A stretch of DNA of 64,000 nt from Vitrella brassicaformis (Eukaryota; Sar; Vitrellaceae), in contig CDMY01000339.1 in the NCBI GenBank assembly GCA_001179505.1, positions 1 through 64,000 on the forward strand, read 5' to 3'. Under the pieces are notes generated by a model that did no database searches, was not told the DNA's origin, and was given only the letters and a program-made list of their open reading frames with translations. Position numbers and translations under genes: made by a program. This document shows, in pieces, positions 12,353-24,536 of this stretch; position 1 is the stretch's first letter, and the number at the start of each line of letters is the position of its first letter.

Positions 12353-15300
12353 TCATCCCTGCCCCTCCTTGTCCATCGCCCTGGCCATCCCAGCCGTGAA
12401 AGATGAAGACCTCGCTTGGCTGGCAGCCGGCCGCCGAACCACCTCCGCATCCCTCGACCCCTCTGCCTGGTCGCCGCGCAGCAGACTCTCCGCCGCCCTC
12501 CAGCCAGTCTTGAAGCGAGACGCTGGCAATGGGGCACTCACCGACCGAATGACCCGTTTCGCTGCCGGCACACATGGAGGCGGGCTGTCAGCTGTGGTGG
12601 CGTTGGACTCATGAGCCCCTCGTGGCGAGGGCCGCGACTCAGTCGGCGCGCCGTTCTCTGCAGATACGTTGTTGCCCTCCTGCAAGGGGCTCTCGGTCTC
12701 GGCGGTCTCTGCGAGAGGGGGCATGAGGGGGGCCGTCATGCCGAGAGGGTGGAGGTGGTGAATGGGTGTGGAGGGGTCGAAGGATGGAAATTGGGGTGTC
12801 TCTGCTGGAACGGGGACGATCTTGCTGCCGGTGTTGCGGTGCCGCATGTGGCGGAGGGGCTGCACGCGGTGTGTGGCCGCGATCTGCTTCCGCCACCTCA
12901 GCACCTTGGCGACAGTCATGCGCTCCACTTGGCCGGCCTCGGACATGCGAATCAACCTGAAAATGGCGAGCGAATGGACAATTGAAGAGTGGTCACTCAG
13001 AGGCAGTGAGCGGTCCGGTGTGTCGGCCTTCTCACTTTTTGCAGGCCATGACGCGAAGCTGGGCGAAGATGATCGATGCACAGCTCAGACCTGCCACACC
13101 ACAAACAAATGAAATGAGGGAGGGCAATGCAATGCCTCCTTCGCTTCGACATCACAGCACCCACCAAGCACCCGTCCGCTCCCTCCCTGTTGGCTTCGCT
13201 CACCGATGCAGATCATGAGCAGGACAGGCACGAACGAGAAGGTTTGGTTGTCCAACATCCCATGGTGCACCGTCAAGGCCAGCAGCGCCACCACCACCAT
13301 CAGCACACCGGCGCATACGCACCGGTAGATGCGCATCTTCCGGAGCAGCAGCTTCGGGGCCGTGGGGGAGAGCAGGCCGTCCGTCTCATACTCGTCCATC
13401 TGCTCCTCCCATGCGTTAACTGGAGGGTGGCCGTGCTGCCCATGCGCATGCGCGGCGTGGTCGTTGTCACTGTTGGGTGGGGCCTCGCCATTACCCACGT
13501 CGTCCCCTGATCGTGGGGCCTCCGCTGCTGGCTCCGCTTCGTCTTTCGCCGTGAGCAAGAAGGCGATAGGCTTAACGCCTGGATGGACGGATGGATGGAC
13601 ACCCACAATGCGTCCGTCTCATGACAGAACCAAGACTGGCTGTGTCTCGTGTGTGCCGTACCAATGTAGTGGTTGAGGAGGTCCACCACGACGTCCTCGT
13701 CACGCGAGAAGCTTATGATGCTAAAGAAAGTGCCGCTAACGGGGTCCTCTGCGGCCTGCCCTGACTGGTGTAGCGCCACGCCCTCAGAGATCAGATCCAC
13801 CTGCCACCGGTACTTGAGAGGGTAAAAAAGCTTGATCAGCGTCGAAGCCAGCGCAAAGACGGTGGGCAGAATCACCGTCACCACCAACAGATACACCCGC
13901 ACCTCGGGCGGCTGCTCCTGAAAGATGCCGTCGCGGGGCGGCCGGTGGCCGACGAGGTTGAGCAGAGCCAGGGGGATGGCCGCTGCTGGGATGGCACAGA
14001 TCTTGGGAAGGAAAGACCTGAACATCATGTAGGACGCCTCTCTCCGTGTCGCAGATAGAAACTCGTCGTAGTCGATGATGTCGGCCAGCACGGCCTCGGC
14101 AAGGAACTTGGCGCCTGCACCACACACAGCAAACACACGGACGACTGAATGGGGCGATGGCTGGATGGCTGGATGGCTGGATGGATTGACTGACCGAGTG
14201 GCAGTCCGTTGATGAAGGCGAGTGCGATCATGGGGTAGACGTCGCCCCGGTCGAGGAAGCTGAAACACACGTTGGTCACGGCCGACGTAAACGAGTACAG
14301 CACCCACGTGTTGTACTTGCCTGCACACAACACAGTAGCACAGACCCATGACGGACAGACAGACAGCTGGAATGACTGCACTTAGTGATGGCGACTGAGT
14401 CGCACCGACCGACCGATATATTTCGACAAGAGGAGCCAGAGTGGTGTGGCGGAGAAAGCGGCCACCAGGACGGCGGTGACTCCAGCGGCCAGCACGTGGT
14501 CCGACCGACATCTCCATGAGTTAGAGGCCGTGCCCTCGATGGGCACACCCCTGTTGCAGTCGATGCCGCCATCCTCCTCGGTCTGGTACTCGGGCTGAAT
14601 CACATAACGCACCTGCATCGCCACACCGCACCGCATCCACACACAGACCAACCAACCAACGAACGATGCATGTCATGTGCATCTTCCTTCCATGGTGTGT
14701 GTATGGTGCACTGCACGTGGTCAAGCTTACGTAGTAGCTCATCATGGAGGTCAGGATCCCCGCCACAACGGCATCACAGGCCCACGCCGGCAGCTGGGTC
14801 AAGAACGGCTTGTTAGTGAGGGTGGAGAGCAGCGTCGGCAGCAGAGAACGGCTGAAAGGCCGCTCTATCCGCTCATCGCCGCCATCACCAAGGTGCTCCC
14901 CTGCTTCTGCTTCACCAGCCCTCCCGGTCTCGTCGCCGTTTTGCCCTTTGCATTGGGTTTTCCGCCGATATCGGTAAATCGTGGCCATCCTCGCCCGCAG
15001 GAAAGGCAGAGCGCTCTTGCGCATCGACCAGCGCTGTGTGGGGAGGCTGGGCGGCGGGGGCTGCTTGTTTTCGACGCGCTGGAACCTCTTCCAGAGAGGG
15101 GAGTCAGTTGACATGCCGCTGATGCCTGTCGACAAGGGGGCAATGCTGCTGGTGGCTTCCTGTGCGGACGGAGGGAGAGGTGCGGGTGTTGCTGCTGGCG
15201 GGGGATCGTTGGCAAGGGCCGTTGGCTGTGGTGGTTGTGGTACTGTCGTGTCGTTGTGTTGGTTCTGCTGTTGCTTGGCGAGCTGTCGTTGTCTCTGCAC

Positions 15301-15426
15301 CTGGGCCCGTTCCTTGATCTGTATGCATGCGTTGATGATGGTGGCCACATACCAGGCCCCAAAGAAGACGCCCACAAAGGTGAAGGCCGTCCGCTGGTGC
15401 TGCAGCGTGCACCACACACCACACCT

Positions 15427-15459
<33 letters not shown>

Positions 15460-16994
15460 CCACACAGAAGAGAGGTGTGAGGCGCGGCACACAGCACAGC
15501 CCACAGGCATTGATGCGACTGTGAGAAAGCCTACCTTTCCAGGCAGGTGCAGTAGCAGTCCAGGCCGTCCACACAGTCGAGGGAATCCCCGTCAGGCGCA
15601 TCAGGCCTGGTCAGGAGAGGCAGGCAGAGAGGGGGACAAGGAAGGGATCAGAGGGTGCATGAGCGAACTGGTGCCACACCTGATTGATTGATGCGTTTGT
15701 GCGTACCGTGTGCTGCACTGCCCGGTGAAGTTGGATTCAAACAGCCGCAACGGATCCGTTAGGTTGTAGCTGCACATCACACACACACACACACACACAC
15801 ACATCTAGCGGCTGTGGTTCGGCGCGGCAATGCCAGGCAGGCCAGCCTCTACCATCGCGCATCGCACCTGTCCGGTTCGCCTGTGGATGGGTTGATCCTG
15901 CAGGACCTGCCCCACCTCTCGCCCAGCTCGTTGATATCGTTGGAGAAGCATTTGAGGTGGGGGTCCTCACACTCAGTCCACCAACCTATTACCGTTGCAA
16001 GCAACACTGCACACACACACGCACACACACACACCAACAAAAACAACACACACGCAGAGAGAATGGGCGCGGCGCGGCGCCCGTGGTGTGTGGTGTATGG
16101 CTGCTGACGGACTGACTGACTGACCAGGGCAGAGCACCGCCACCAGCGAGCCGAACCCGTCAAACAGCCCCGACACAAAGAACAGCCGCGAGCGGTCCTC
16201 ATAGTTGTCCGTCAGCTCGGGGCCCAGGGCGTCATAGGGAATGTTTGAGAAGGTGTTGGCGAGGTAGAAGAAAAAGTAGAAAAACCCAAACCACAGCGAC
16301 AGACTCCGTTCGCTCACCAACACAGGGTTGGGCGGGCTGAGCAGCAGCGTCAGCAGCACCGCATAAGGGAAACACCCGATGATCATAAAGGGCTTTCTTC
16401 TCCCGAAGGGGCTGCTGAAGGTGTCTGTGAGGTAGCTCATGCCGGGGTCGCTGAGGACGTCGAAGCACCGGGCGAGAGCGATGAAGAACGACATGTAGGC
16501 CAGGGAGGCGCCGAGCATCTCGTAGAACTGGTTGGCGTAGGCCGCCAGCAGCAGGGTGATGGGGAGGGTGGAGAACGTGGGAGCCGCGAAGGAGACCTTG
16601 ATGCGCAGCGGGAGGATGCCCTCGTCCAACACGGGGGTCTCCGGCCTGATTGATCAGATGATTCATCAAGTACAGCAACCAACCAGCCACACACCAGCGA
16701 CACACCAACCAGACACCGACAGACAGCAAGCATGAGATCTCATCCTGGTTGCTGTCAGTCCTTATTGGCTCACAGGTGTGTGTATGAGTGCCGCCTTCTC
16801 TCAGCGATATGGTCAGACACAAGAGATTTCTCGCGCGTGAGCGACCGCCGTGTGGCTGACCTCACCGTCACCGCGTGGCCATCCTGTCTGGCCTGCGGCT
16901 GGCTGTGAGGGCTGTGGGAGCCGTCAACGTGGCCATCCATGGGAGCCACCGATGATTTGGGCGAGGAATCGGTGTGGGAGGGCAGCGAAGTCAT
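12353..16994 (-). CDS. GPH/MFS_2-type sugar:cation transporter-like protein
   Basis: A membrane transporter of the major facilitator superfamily, closest in motifs to the glycoside-pentoside-hexuronide (MelB/MFS_2) group. About a dozen exons are visible. Exon 1 is 16861-16994 (ATG at 16994, cytosolic and hydrophilic). Exon 2 is 16125-16645, with helices I-IV and the typical FDVLSDPGMSYLTD and GRRKPFMIIG motifs followed by NIPYDALGPELTDNYEDRS. A Cys-rich loop follows (about 15540-15960: WTECEDPHLKC, CVDGLDCYCTCLERC), then a long hydrophilic Gln/Pro-rich loop (about 14960-15340). The second half contains DIIDYDEFLSATRREASYMM (about 14020-14090), the conserved GPH helix-VIII motif. The C-terminal tail is long and disordered, with TGA at 12353. 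The Cys-rich luminal or external loop and the long tail are unusual for the family. The substrate cannot be deduced. Confidence 0.85.
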
Positions 16995-17711
16995 GGGGGT
17001 GACGGGTGGGGGGAGGGGTGAACGAGATGATCAAGGCAAGGAACCAGAAACCATTTCTCGCGGAAGAAGGGAACGACAGTCGATAGGGTTTCTCGAATCT
17101 GGGTTCGGGTATCAGGGTTTGTGCGGCTCCCACGAGCTTGGTTAACAGGTCAGCGCAGGAGGGATAGAGTCATTGATTGCCATGAAGACATGCAAGTCCA
17201 TCAATCAGGCCATCCATACAATCAATCAGTTGGATCATTCCATTAGCTACCTGCCTCGTCCCACAGAGATAAAGAGAGAATGTGATCTGTGCCTCACTGC
17301 ACTGCCCGCACACACACACACATCCCTCTCTGCGCTTTCTTCCACGTGTGTGTTGCACCGAAGAGGGATGGATGGCAGAGGTCTGCAAAAGGTGGATGGG
17401 TGGGCAGAGAGAGAGGACCCGTGAAAGGAGAGAGAGTGAGAGAGTCACGGGTTGGAACAGCAGCCGCCTGGCCTGCCTCTGTCTGTCTATCGTATGCCTA
17501 TCGGCCATCCACCCCCCATCCACCCACCGCTCCAGCCAGACAAATAGGACAAGACGCAGATCCAGACACACGCATGCGCGAGAACCACACACACAGAGGC
17601 AGGCCGGGCCGCACACAGAACAAACATCCCACCCGCCCACCGTCCTCCCTCCCTCCCTCCCCCCGCACCGCAACCCCCACCCACCCCACACATTATGTGT
17701 CAGTCACTGTG
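16995..17711. other. Intergenic, no gene seen
   Basis: Open frames in both directions translate CA-, CTGT- and CCCT-rich sequence. A minus-strand ORF starting near 17133 overlaps the transporter's 5' end in another frame and shows no family features. Confidence 0.45.
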
Positions 17712-18875
17712 TCAGGTCATGACCACATCGTTCTGGGCATTCTGGGCAGCAAACGCACTCGAGGGTGTGGGGCCGGGGGCGGTCGCAGCAGCAGCAGCAG
17801 ATGGCTGAGCCACCATGCTCACGCCCATGCCCATGCCGTCGTCCATTCCCATCCCCACAGTCCCCTCGCTCACAGATGCCGCCATCGCCATCGGGGGAGG
17901 GGGGGCAGCAGACGGGCCATCCTCCTCCAGCAGCGCCTCATCCCTATCGTCCCCTCCCTCACCCTGCCCACCGACCCGCAGCTGAGCCTGCTCCTGCGCG
18001 ACGGTCTCGGCGTGGTACTTGAGGAACTCGGCATACTGGCGCTTGAGGCTTGTGTGGTGTGTGGGGCAGTGGCCGGCCTGCTGGGCGGCCTGCTGGGAGC
18101 GCTGGGCGGCCCCCGCGCCGCGGTAGAGCATCTCGTACTCGCGCAGCTGGTTCTTGAAGCCCTCGTTGATCGTGATGCAGTGGCGGCGCGTCAGCACGTA
18201 GTGATGGGCCATGTCTGCAGACACACACACACACACACAGACATACAGACGTGCAGACGTGCATACGTGTGGGTGGGCATGTGTGTGTGTGTGGCGCGCA
18301 CCACCGTGCTTACCGAATGTGAGCTGGAACTCTTCCATGACGTAGGCAACGATCAGCGCAGCGCTACGCGACATGCCGGCCGTGCCGTGCACCAGAATCT
18401 TGCCTGCACAGCCACACACCACAGGAGCACCCCACTGCATTCAGCGAACCAACCAACCAGCCCCAATCTCCCTCCCTCCCTGCCTCCCATCCACCAACCC
18501 CCCTCCCATCCATTATATCACCGACTGACCTCTCTGCGCCAGCACGGATTTGATGAGGTCCCTGGCTGGTCCGAAGTGTTTGATGATGTTCTGGAAGGAG
18601 TTGTCATGCACCTCCAGCACCTGGTACCGGAACCGCTCGGGGAACTTCTCCTTGATGATGCGCGCCTCCGTCGGCGCACGCACTATGAGGATGTGCGTCA
18701 CGCCCAGCTGCTGCAGCCGCTCGGCGTCCTTGGCGGCGCCGAACGGGCCCAGGAAGACCCCCGGCACGATCTCCTGCGCCTCACGCTTCTTGGTGTAGAT
18801 CCAGTCGCAGTCGGGAGGCAGCAGGCCGCGGCGAATCGCCTCATCCAGCTGGTCCCACCGCAACGGCGCACCCAT
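17712..18875 (-). CDS. STYX: STYX-like dual-specificity pseudophosphatase
   Basis: Three exons join in phase: 18530-18875, 18314-18403 and 17712-18214 (312 residues). I chose the ATG at 18875 because the longer frame upstream has no ATG. Residues 20-120 form the N-terminal half of a DUSP fold, with IVPGVFLGPFGAAKDAERLQ and VTHILIVR. The signature loop reads HGTAGMSRS (18366-18392), where active phosphatases have HCxxGxxRS. The catalytic Cys is Gly, exactly as in animal STYX (HGNAGISRS), so the protein should bind but not hydrolyse phosphotyrosine or phosphothreonine. The following YVMEEF and CITINEGFKNQLREYE also match STYX. The last 130 residues are a Gln/Ala/Met-rich low-complexity tail. 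In animals STYX acts as an anchor or decoy for MAPKs and F-box proteins; here that role is inference. Confidence 0.88.
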
Positions 18876-19176
18876 CAGCTCAAGGCAGGGGAGTGAGTTG
18901 AGAGTAGGCGCGGCGCAACAGAGGCTGGCAGGCGTAGAGCACGTCAGCACCGAGGATGAGCTGTCGACGGGACGTCAGAGGTGTGGCGATGAAACCAACG
19001 GTTGAATGGCTATGGACGGCGAGGCTCCCTGCGATTACAGAAAGGCGCTTTTGGTCCTCTTTTCCGGCTGCGAGCCGAAGTTGCGAGCTTGAAGCCATTC
19101 GACTCAAACTTCACGCCCAGTGGCACGTCGCATCAGTCCTCAGATCTTTGCTGTCGAAGCAGCAGGCTGAGCCGCA

Positions 19177-22056
19177 ATGAGAGGATCTTTGCCATCGCCT
19201 CTCAGAGAGACGGACGTCATCGACGTCGGCGTCAGCTCGTCACGCCATGCAGCACAGGCCAGGAGGACACGGCAAGCCGCCGGCAGTGCACTGGTCAGAT
19301 CACTGGACAGATCTGTCATCGCGGCTCTCGTCTTCTGCAGCCACTGCATCTCGGCCTTCCAGCCAATTCTCTCCCCTCAGCAATCGACAAGGCACTCCCT
19401 CAGCACCAGACACGCCGTCGCCGAGCGCACGCCGACCGTCATGCCCTCGCCAACCCTGGCCCGCACGACAATGCAGCCACGGCGGCAGCAGAGCTCTTTG
19501 ACGTTTGTGGACAGTGACCTGGACAGGCTGATAGACATTCTGCCCGACATGGTGCGGGGGCCGCTGCGGGCGGCGCCCGACGGGTATGAGGGGCTGGTGG
19601 AGGTGGTCATGGACCTGGGGAGGCGGCCTGAGGCGCGGTACCACGACCATGCGATGTTCTTGAGTCAACGGGCGGTGAGCTGGCAGGATCTGGACTACGC
19701 TGTCAAGAGGCTGGGGCAGTTCAGTGGGGACAACCGAGCTGGACTCGAGAGGGCACTACACAGGTCCGTTTGTCAGTCAATGCCCCCAAGACATCATGAT
19801 GTGTGTGTATGTCTTGGCTCATCTGTCTGTCTGTCTGTGTGGTTTGGTATCAATCAGGATAAGTGCCATCCGGAATCGTCAGGGTGCGATAGTTGGGCTG
19901 ACGTGCCGAGTGGGTCGAGCCGTGTGGGGCACCGTCAGCAACATCCGCGACCTGCTCGAGTCGGGCCAGTCGCTGCTGCTGCTCGGCAAGCCCGGCGTTG
20001 GCAAGACCACTGCCATCCGGGAAATCGCAAGGTACGGTGGGGGAGAAATGAATGGGTGCTGCTGGTCTGGTCTGCCTGCACTTGATGGTTGGTTGGGTGA
20101 GTGTGTGCCTCATGTCGGTGTGTATGTGTGTCCTTCCTTCAGGGTGCTGTCCGACGAGATAGGGAAGCGTGTGGTGATCATCGACACGTCAAATGAGATA
20201 GCCGGCGACGGCGACGTCCCGCACCCTGGCATCGGACGGGCCAGACGCATGCAGGTACACACACACACAGACGGCACAGCCACACGCATCCCATCACTCT
20301 CTCTCCGACCCCTATATCCATCCATTCATCCATCTGTGTGTGTGTGTGTGACAGGTGCGCAAGGTCGAGTGTCAGCACCAGGTCATGATTGAGGCCGTTG
20401 AGAACCACATGCCCGAAGTCGTCATCATTGACGAGATCGGCACCGAGCTCGAGGCATCTGCCGCCCAGACCATCGCACAGCGGGGCGTTCAGCTGGTGGG
20501 GACGGCCCACGGCAACAACCTCGAGGGGCTCATCAAGAACCCCACGCTCGTCGACCTCCTCGGCGGCATCGAGGCCGTCACACTCGTGAGGCCAGCTGGG
20601 AGAGAGGGAGAGAGATGGGCAGACTCGCGAGGAGGCGTATGGCGTTGCGTGTGTGTGTTTGTGTGTGTGTAGGGTGATGAGGAGGCCAAGAGGCGTCAGA
20701 CGCAGAAGAGCATTCTTGAGAGGAGAGGACCGCCCGCATTCCAGGTGCGTGAGGACAGACAGACAGACAGACTCGGCCCGAACAATGAAGTGAACGCCTC
20801 CACTGGTGGTCATCAATCCGTTCATTCAGATCTGCATAGAGATCAACAACCGCAACTCCTGGGTGGTCCACGAGGCCGTCGACCAGGCCGTCGATCTCCT
20901 GCTCCAGGGGATGCAGCCGACCGTCCAGGTCAACACGGAACCACAGCACCACAGCTGTATACATAATGCACCTTCCTCTGTCTTGTCTGGCTCCACGCTT
21001 GTGTGCTTCATTCAGGTCCGGGCGACCACCAAAAACGGCGAGACCCTCATCACATACAGGCTGTCAGGGGAGGGGACCGCTGGCGGTTTCCAGACAAAGT
21101 GGGCTGAGAACCGCGAGAAGCAGTACTCCTCGCTCAAGGCGGCCGTCCGCCCCCCGCCCCAGGCCTCCCCACTCGCCACCGCCAGCACCAGCGCGGCGCC
21201 CAAGTACCGGCCCCCCGTGCAGCAGGTGCCTCTCTACGACGATGGCGATGAAGATGACTACATGGACGATGAGCATGGCTACGGCAGCGGACGGAGGTAC
21301 ATGGCGCAGAGCAACGTCCAGTACGGAAGGTGACTGAGTGCTGTAAACCGGAGGGGGACAAGCGGGGGAAGAAAGAAGTATCTTCTATGTGTGTGTCGGT
21401 CGGTCTTGTGTATGTGTGTAGGTCGAGGATTGCTCGTTCGGTGTCGGCGAGTTGGGACGATGGCGCACGGTCTGCGAAAGTGAAGCTTTCCGAGACGCGG
21501 GAGCGGGACCTCGGCAATGGCGCGGTGCCGTCCGGCGACAACGTCCTGCAGGTCTACTCGCTCGGCCTCTCTGAGTCGCGCCTCGACCGTGCCTTGAGGT
21601 CCCTGGGAGCTGCTGCGGTAAGCGATGGGGAGAGGGAAACATGGAATGACATGGCTGCTGGATTCGTTCGTGTATTGCCTTCTGAGCTCAGGAGGTGCAA
21701 GATCTGAAGGATGCGCACATTGTGCTGGCTCGCAAGTCGGCTCTTCCGCGGTTCCCCTCGCTGAGAGAAGTCGCCAAAGACAAACGAGTGAGCCAGCCAT
21801 GTGGTGGCCGGTGTACGGTAGATCAGATCCGCATGTGTGTGTTGTGCGCTGCATATTTATGTGGTGTGTGTGTGTCTGTCAGATTCCCATCTTCACTGTG
21901 CAGAGCGACACGGTGCCCCAGCTGACGCGGACACTCAAGCGTGCATTGCAGGTGGGATGGGAAGCACTCATGAGACACACCACACCAGACAGTGCATAGC
22001 ATATTCTGCCTTCCTTGTGCTTGTCTTCTGGCTGGCTGCAGGAGCGGTCCCACTGA
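19177..22056 (+). CDS. ycf45: Ycf45/SPD1-like plastid P-loop ATPase
   Basis: Eleven exons: 19177-19763, 19858-20031, 20143-20254, 20355-20585, 20673-20744, 20830-20928, 21016-21329, 21422-21617, 21692-21787, 21883-21951 and 22042-22056. The core is diagnostic of Ycf45 (cyanobacterial and plastid genomes; SPD1 in plants): [20 protein letters not shown], Walker A GKPGVGKT (about 19986-20010), [40 protein letters not shown] (Walker B) and [17 protein letters not shown]. The N-terminus has a hydrophobic segment ending in CISA, then [14 protein letters not shown]. That is the signal peptide plus Phe-led transit peptide pattern of secondary plastids, so this is a nucleus-encoded plastid protein. 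About 90 residues precede the Walker domain in a helical region. The start at 19177 leaves 50 residues before the hydrophobic segment, so the true 5' exon may differ. Confidence 0.9.
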
Positions 22057-23204
22057 TGTATGCGACGCATACCAACTACGAGTGTGATGTGTAAACGGTT
22101 TGTGTTGGGGCCATATTTGTTTGTATCATCTCCTCGTGTCGTCTCTCATGGGGAATTCGACATATCGTGTGCATCACCATCTGTCGGCGTCTCGCTCTTT
22201 CCTTTGGTTCTCCTGCATCCGCGCGACGTCGAGAGCGCCTGCCAAGGACGGCAGCTGCTCTCAGCGTTGCGGAGGGGCGGACACAGCCAGGGGAGGACAG
22301 ATGCCCAGACAGAGACTGCGATGGGTGAACGGTAATCACAGGTGTGTTAGTCAGTGTCTTGACCCCTTTTGGCCTTGGCTCGGTGGCTGTCGGGGCAGTG
22401 CAGTGACTATGTATGCTTCAAGCGCAGATTTTCCCCTCTCTGCAATACATACACGTCTTGTCTTGCCTTGCCTTGCCTTGGCTGCCCGTGGTGCTGCTTG
22501 ATGCGATGCCACCCATGGCTGCCTCCATGCGTATGGTGTGTTGCGTAACCACCAATGGGCCATTTTTCCGTCGGATGGGATGCCAGCAGACAGACAGACA
22601 GACAGACAGCCAGACAGTTTTGTTGTGCCTATGCATTGCAACACGATTTTGCCCACATTGATCGATGGAGAGAGGGGAGAGAAGGAGAGGCCACAACTCA
22701 GTCTTACCGAGTGTATACGGCCGGCCGACCGGCCAGCAGTATGTGTGTGTGTGTGTGTGTGTCCACATCCATCCACAGCCACACACACGCGTCCATCCAT
22801 CCATCTCTTTGTTTGTATGTATCTAGGTGGGTATTTCTGTGTATGAGTGAGTGTATGAGTGTCCCATGCCATGCACACCTGTGTGCATGTCATGTGTCTG
22901 TCTGTGTAGTTGGGTGTGTACTATATGTAGCAAAGTTGGGAGGGTGTGCTGTACAGCCAGCAGCTGCTGTGAGTGAGTGATGTGACTGACAACCGGGGGT
23001 GTCATAGAGCATGGACCCAAGACGGCAAGAATTTATCCGTGAGCGTTGGTTGCAACAGACGAACATCGTCCCACCCACCCAGCACATGTGAAGTGAAGTC
23101 AACCCACCCACTATAAGCATGTGCACATCCCCATGTACCCTACGTACCCCATGTACAATCCTGTCGCCGCCGCAGCAACCCAGCCTGGCCGGCATCATCC
23201 CCCC
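22057..23204. other. Intergenic, with possible coding fragment against the gap
   Basis: Mostly CTGT, TG and CATC microsatellites. The last 80 bases before the gap (about 23110-23204) read on the plus strand as HIPMYPTYPMYNPVAAAATQ, a Pro/Tyr/Ala-rich peptide that may be a piece of an exon interrupted by the gap. Confidence 0.35.
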
Positions 23205-23504
23205 NNNNNNNNNNNNNNNNNNNNNNNNNNNNNNNNNNNNNNNNNNNNNNNNNNNNNNNNNNNNNNNNNNNNNNNNNNNNNNNNNNNNNNNNNNNNNNNN
23301 NNNNNNNNNNNNNNNNNNNNNNNNNNNNNNNNNNNNNNNNNNNNNNNNNNNNNNNNNNNNNNNNNNNNNNNNNNNNNNNNNNNNNNNNNNNNNNNNNNNN
23401 NNNNNNNNNNNNNNNNNNNNNNNNNNNNNNNNNNNNNNNNNNNNNNNNNNNNNNNNNNNNNNNNNNNNNNNNNNNNNNNNNNNNNNNNNNNNNNNNNNNN
23501 NNNN
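23205..23504. other. Assembly gap of 300 N
   Basis: Exactly 300 unresolved bases, flanked by short C-runs (CCCC before, CCCCCC after). The flanks read CATCATCCCCCC and CCCCCCTCCCATCCATCGTC, so the gap probably hides a C-rich low-complexity stretch. Confidence 0.95.
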
Positions 23505-23530
23505 CCCCCCTCCCATCCATCGTCGTGTCT

Positions 23531-24536
23531 TCAGGTAGCCCTCTGCGGTCCATCGAGATCAAAATCACTTGCATCAAGGGGCAGGGTCAAGACAGGTTGT
23601 TGTCCAGCAGCGATGGGTGGGCCGGCCTGCAGTGAGGTACGGGGAGGAAGACTGTCGTTGCCAACGCGGGACGGCCCTCTCAAGAGCGTGCCCTTCGACG
23701 GGAGATAGGGTGGTTGGCTGTTAGCTGTTGATGGGTCGGTCCGGTTGCTGTCCATGGACAACTTGAGCAGCCGGGATATCTGTTCGTCTTTCAGATGGAG
23801 ATAGCGATAGCACTCATCCAGCTGCATGCAATGCAGCCATCCACAACACACACAATCAGGCAAGGCAATCCATGCCTCCATTTCTTCCGTACCTCACCTC
23901 ATGTTTGAGTCGGGTGTTCTCCCTCAAGCCCCTCTCCAGCTCAGCGTCGCGATCTGACAGAGCTGCCTCAAGGGTTTCTGCAACACACACCCAAACATAG
24001 CCGCCATATGTCCCCCCGCAGTGCCGCCCACGTTACAGCTCTCACCGGTGCGTCGTTCCATGGTTCGTAGCGCCTCTCCCTGCTCCCGAAACCTCTGCAC
24101 ATCGACACTCCGCCTCTCCGTCGAATTCCTCAGGGTCAACAACACCTGCACCCATCGGCCGCACAACCACCGACCACAAAAATGTATGTGTGTCTGTCTG
24201 TATGTGTGGCATCTTGTGTGTGTGTGTCCCCCCATGCACCTTGCTTTGGAAGGACAGCTGCTGATGCAGCCGTGACAGCTCGGCCTGCTGCTCCTCAACC
24301 AGCTCCCGCAAATCGTCCCCTCTCTGCACAGCAATGCGGTACTGATGCAGAGGCACACTCTCACCCTCGGGCTGGCCATTCTCTGCAGCGTCGACATGCC
24401 GCGAGGCACGTGAGCCATGACGGTGTGTTCCATCCTGCATATCTCTGCTGCCTTTCCCTCGAAATAATTGGGTTACACAGCTACCCGATGCTGATTCATT
24501 GCGGTGGATGGAATTCATGTATGCATTCGCGGCCAT
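23531..24536 (-). CDS. Coiled-coil protein, function unknown
   Basis: Exons on the minus strand are about 24245-24536 (ATG at 24536, MAANAYMNSIH), 24047-24146, 23908-23980 and 23531-23822. Residues 60-100 carry a heptad-rich segment (DDLRELVEEQQAELSRLHQQ). The next exons continue it (SVDVQRFREQGEALRTMERR, DRDAELERGLRENTRLKHE, YRYLHLKDEQISRLLKL). The tail is Ser/Pro-rich and ends LDGPQRAT. There is no catalytic motif. The first exon overlaps the distal end of the inverted-repeat arm described at 24461-26301, and the other arm keeps a mutated copy of this start region near 32320. The gene is only about 100 bp from the CPW-WPC gene's stop. Confidence 0.6.

Noticed and set aside
17289-18896. A 535-codon plus-strand ORF, the longest frame in its area
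   Set aside because: It is the antisense of the STYX exons; the minus strand gives phase-consistent exons with recognisable family motifs.
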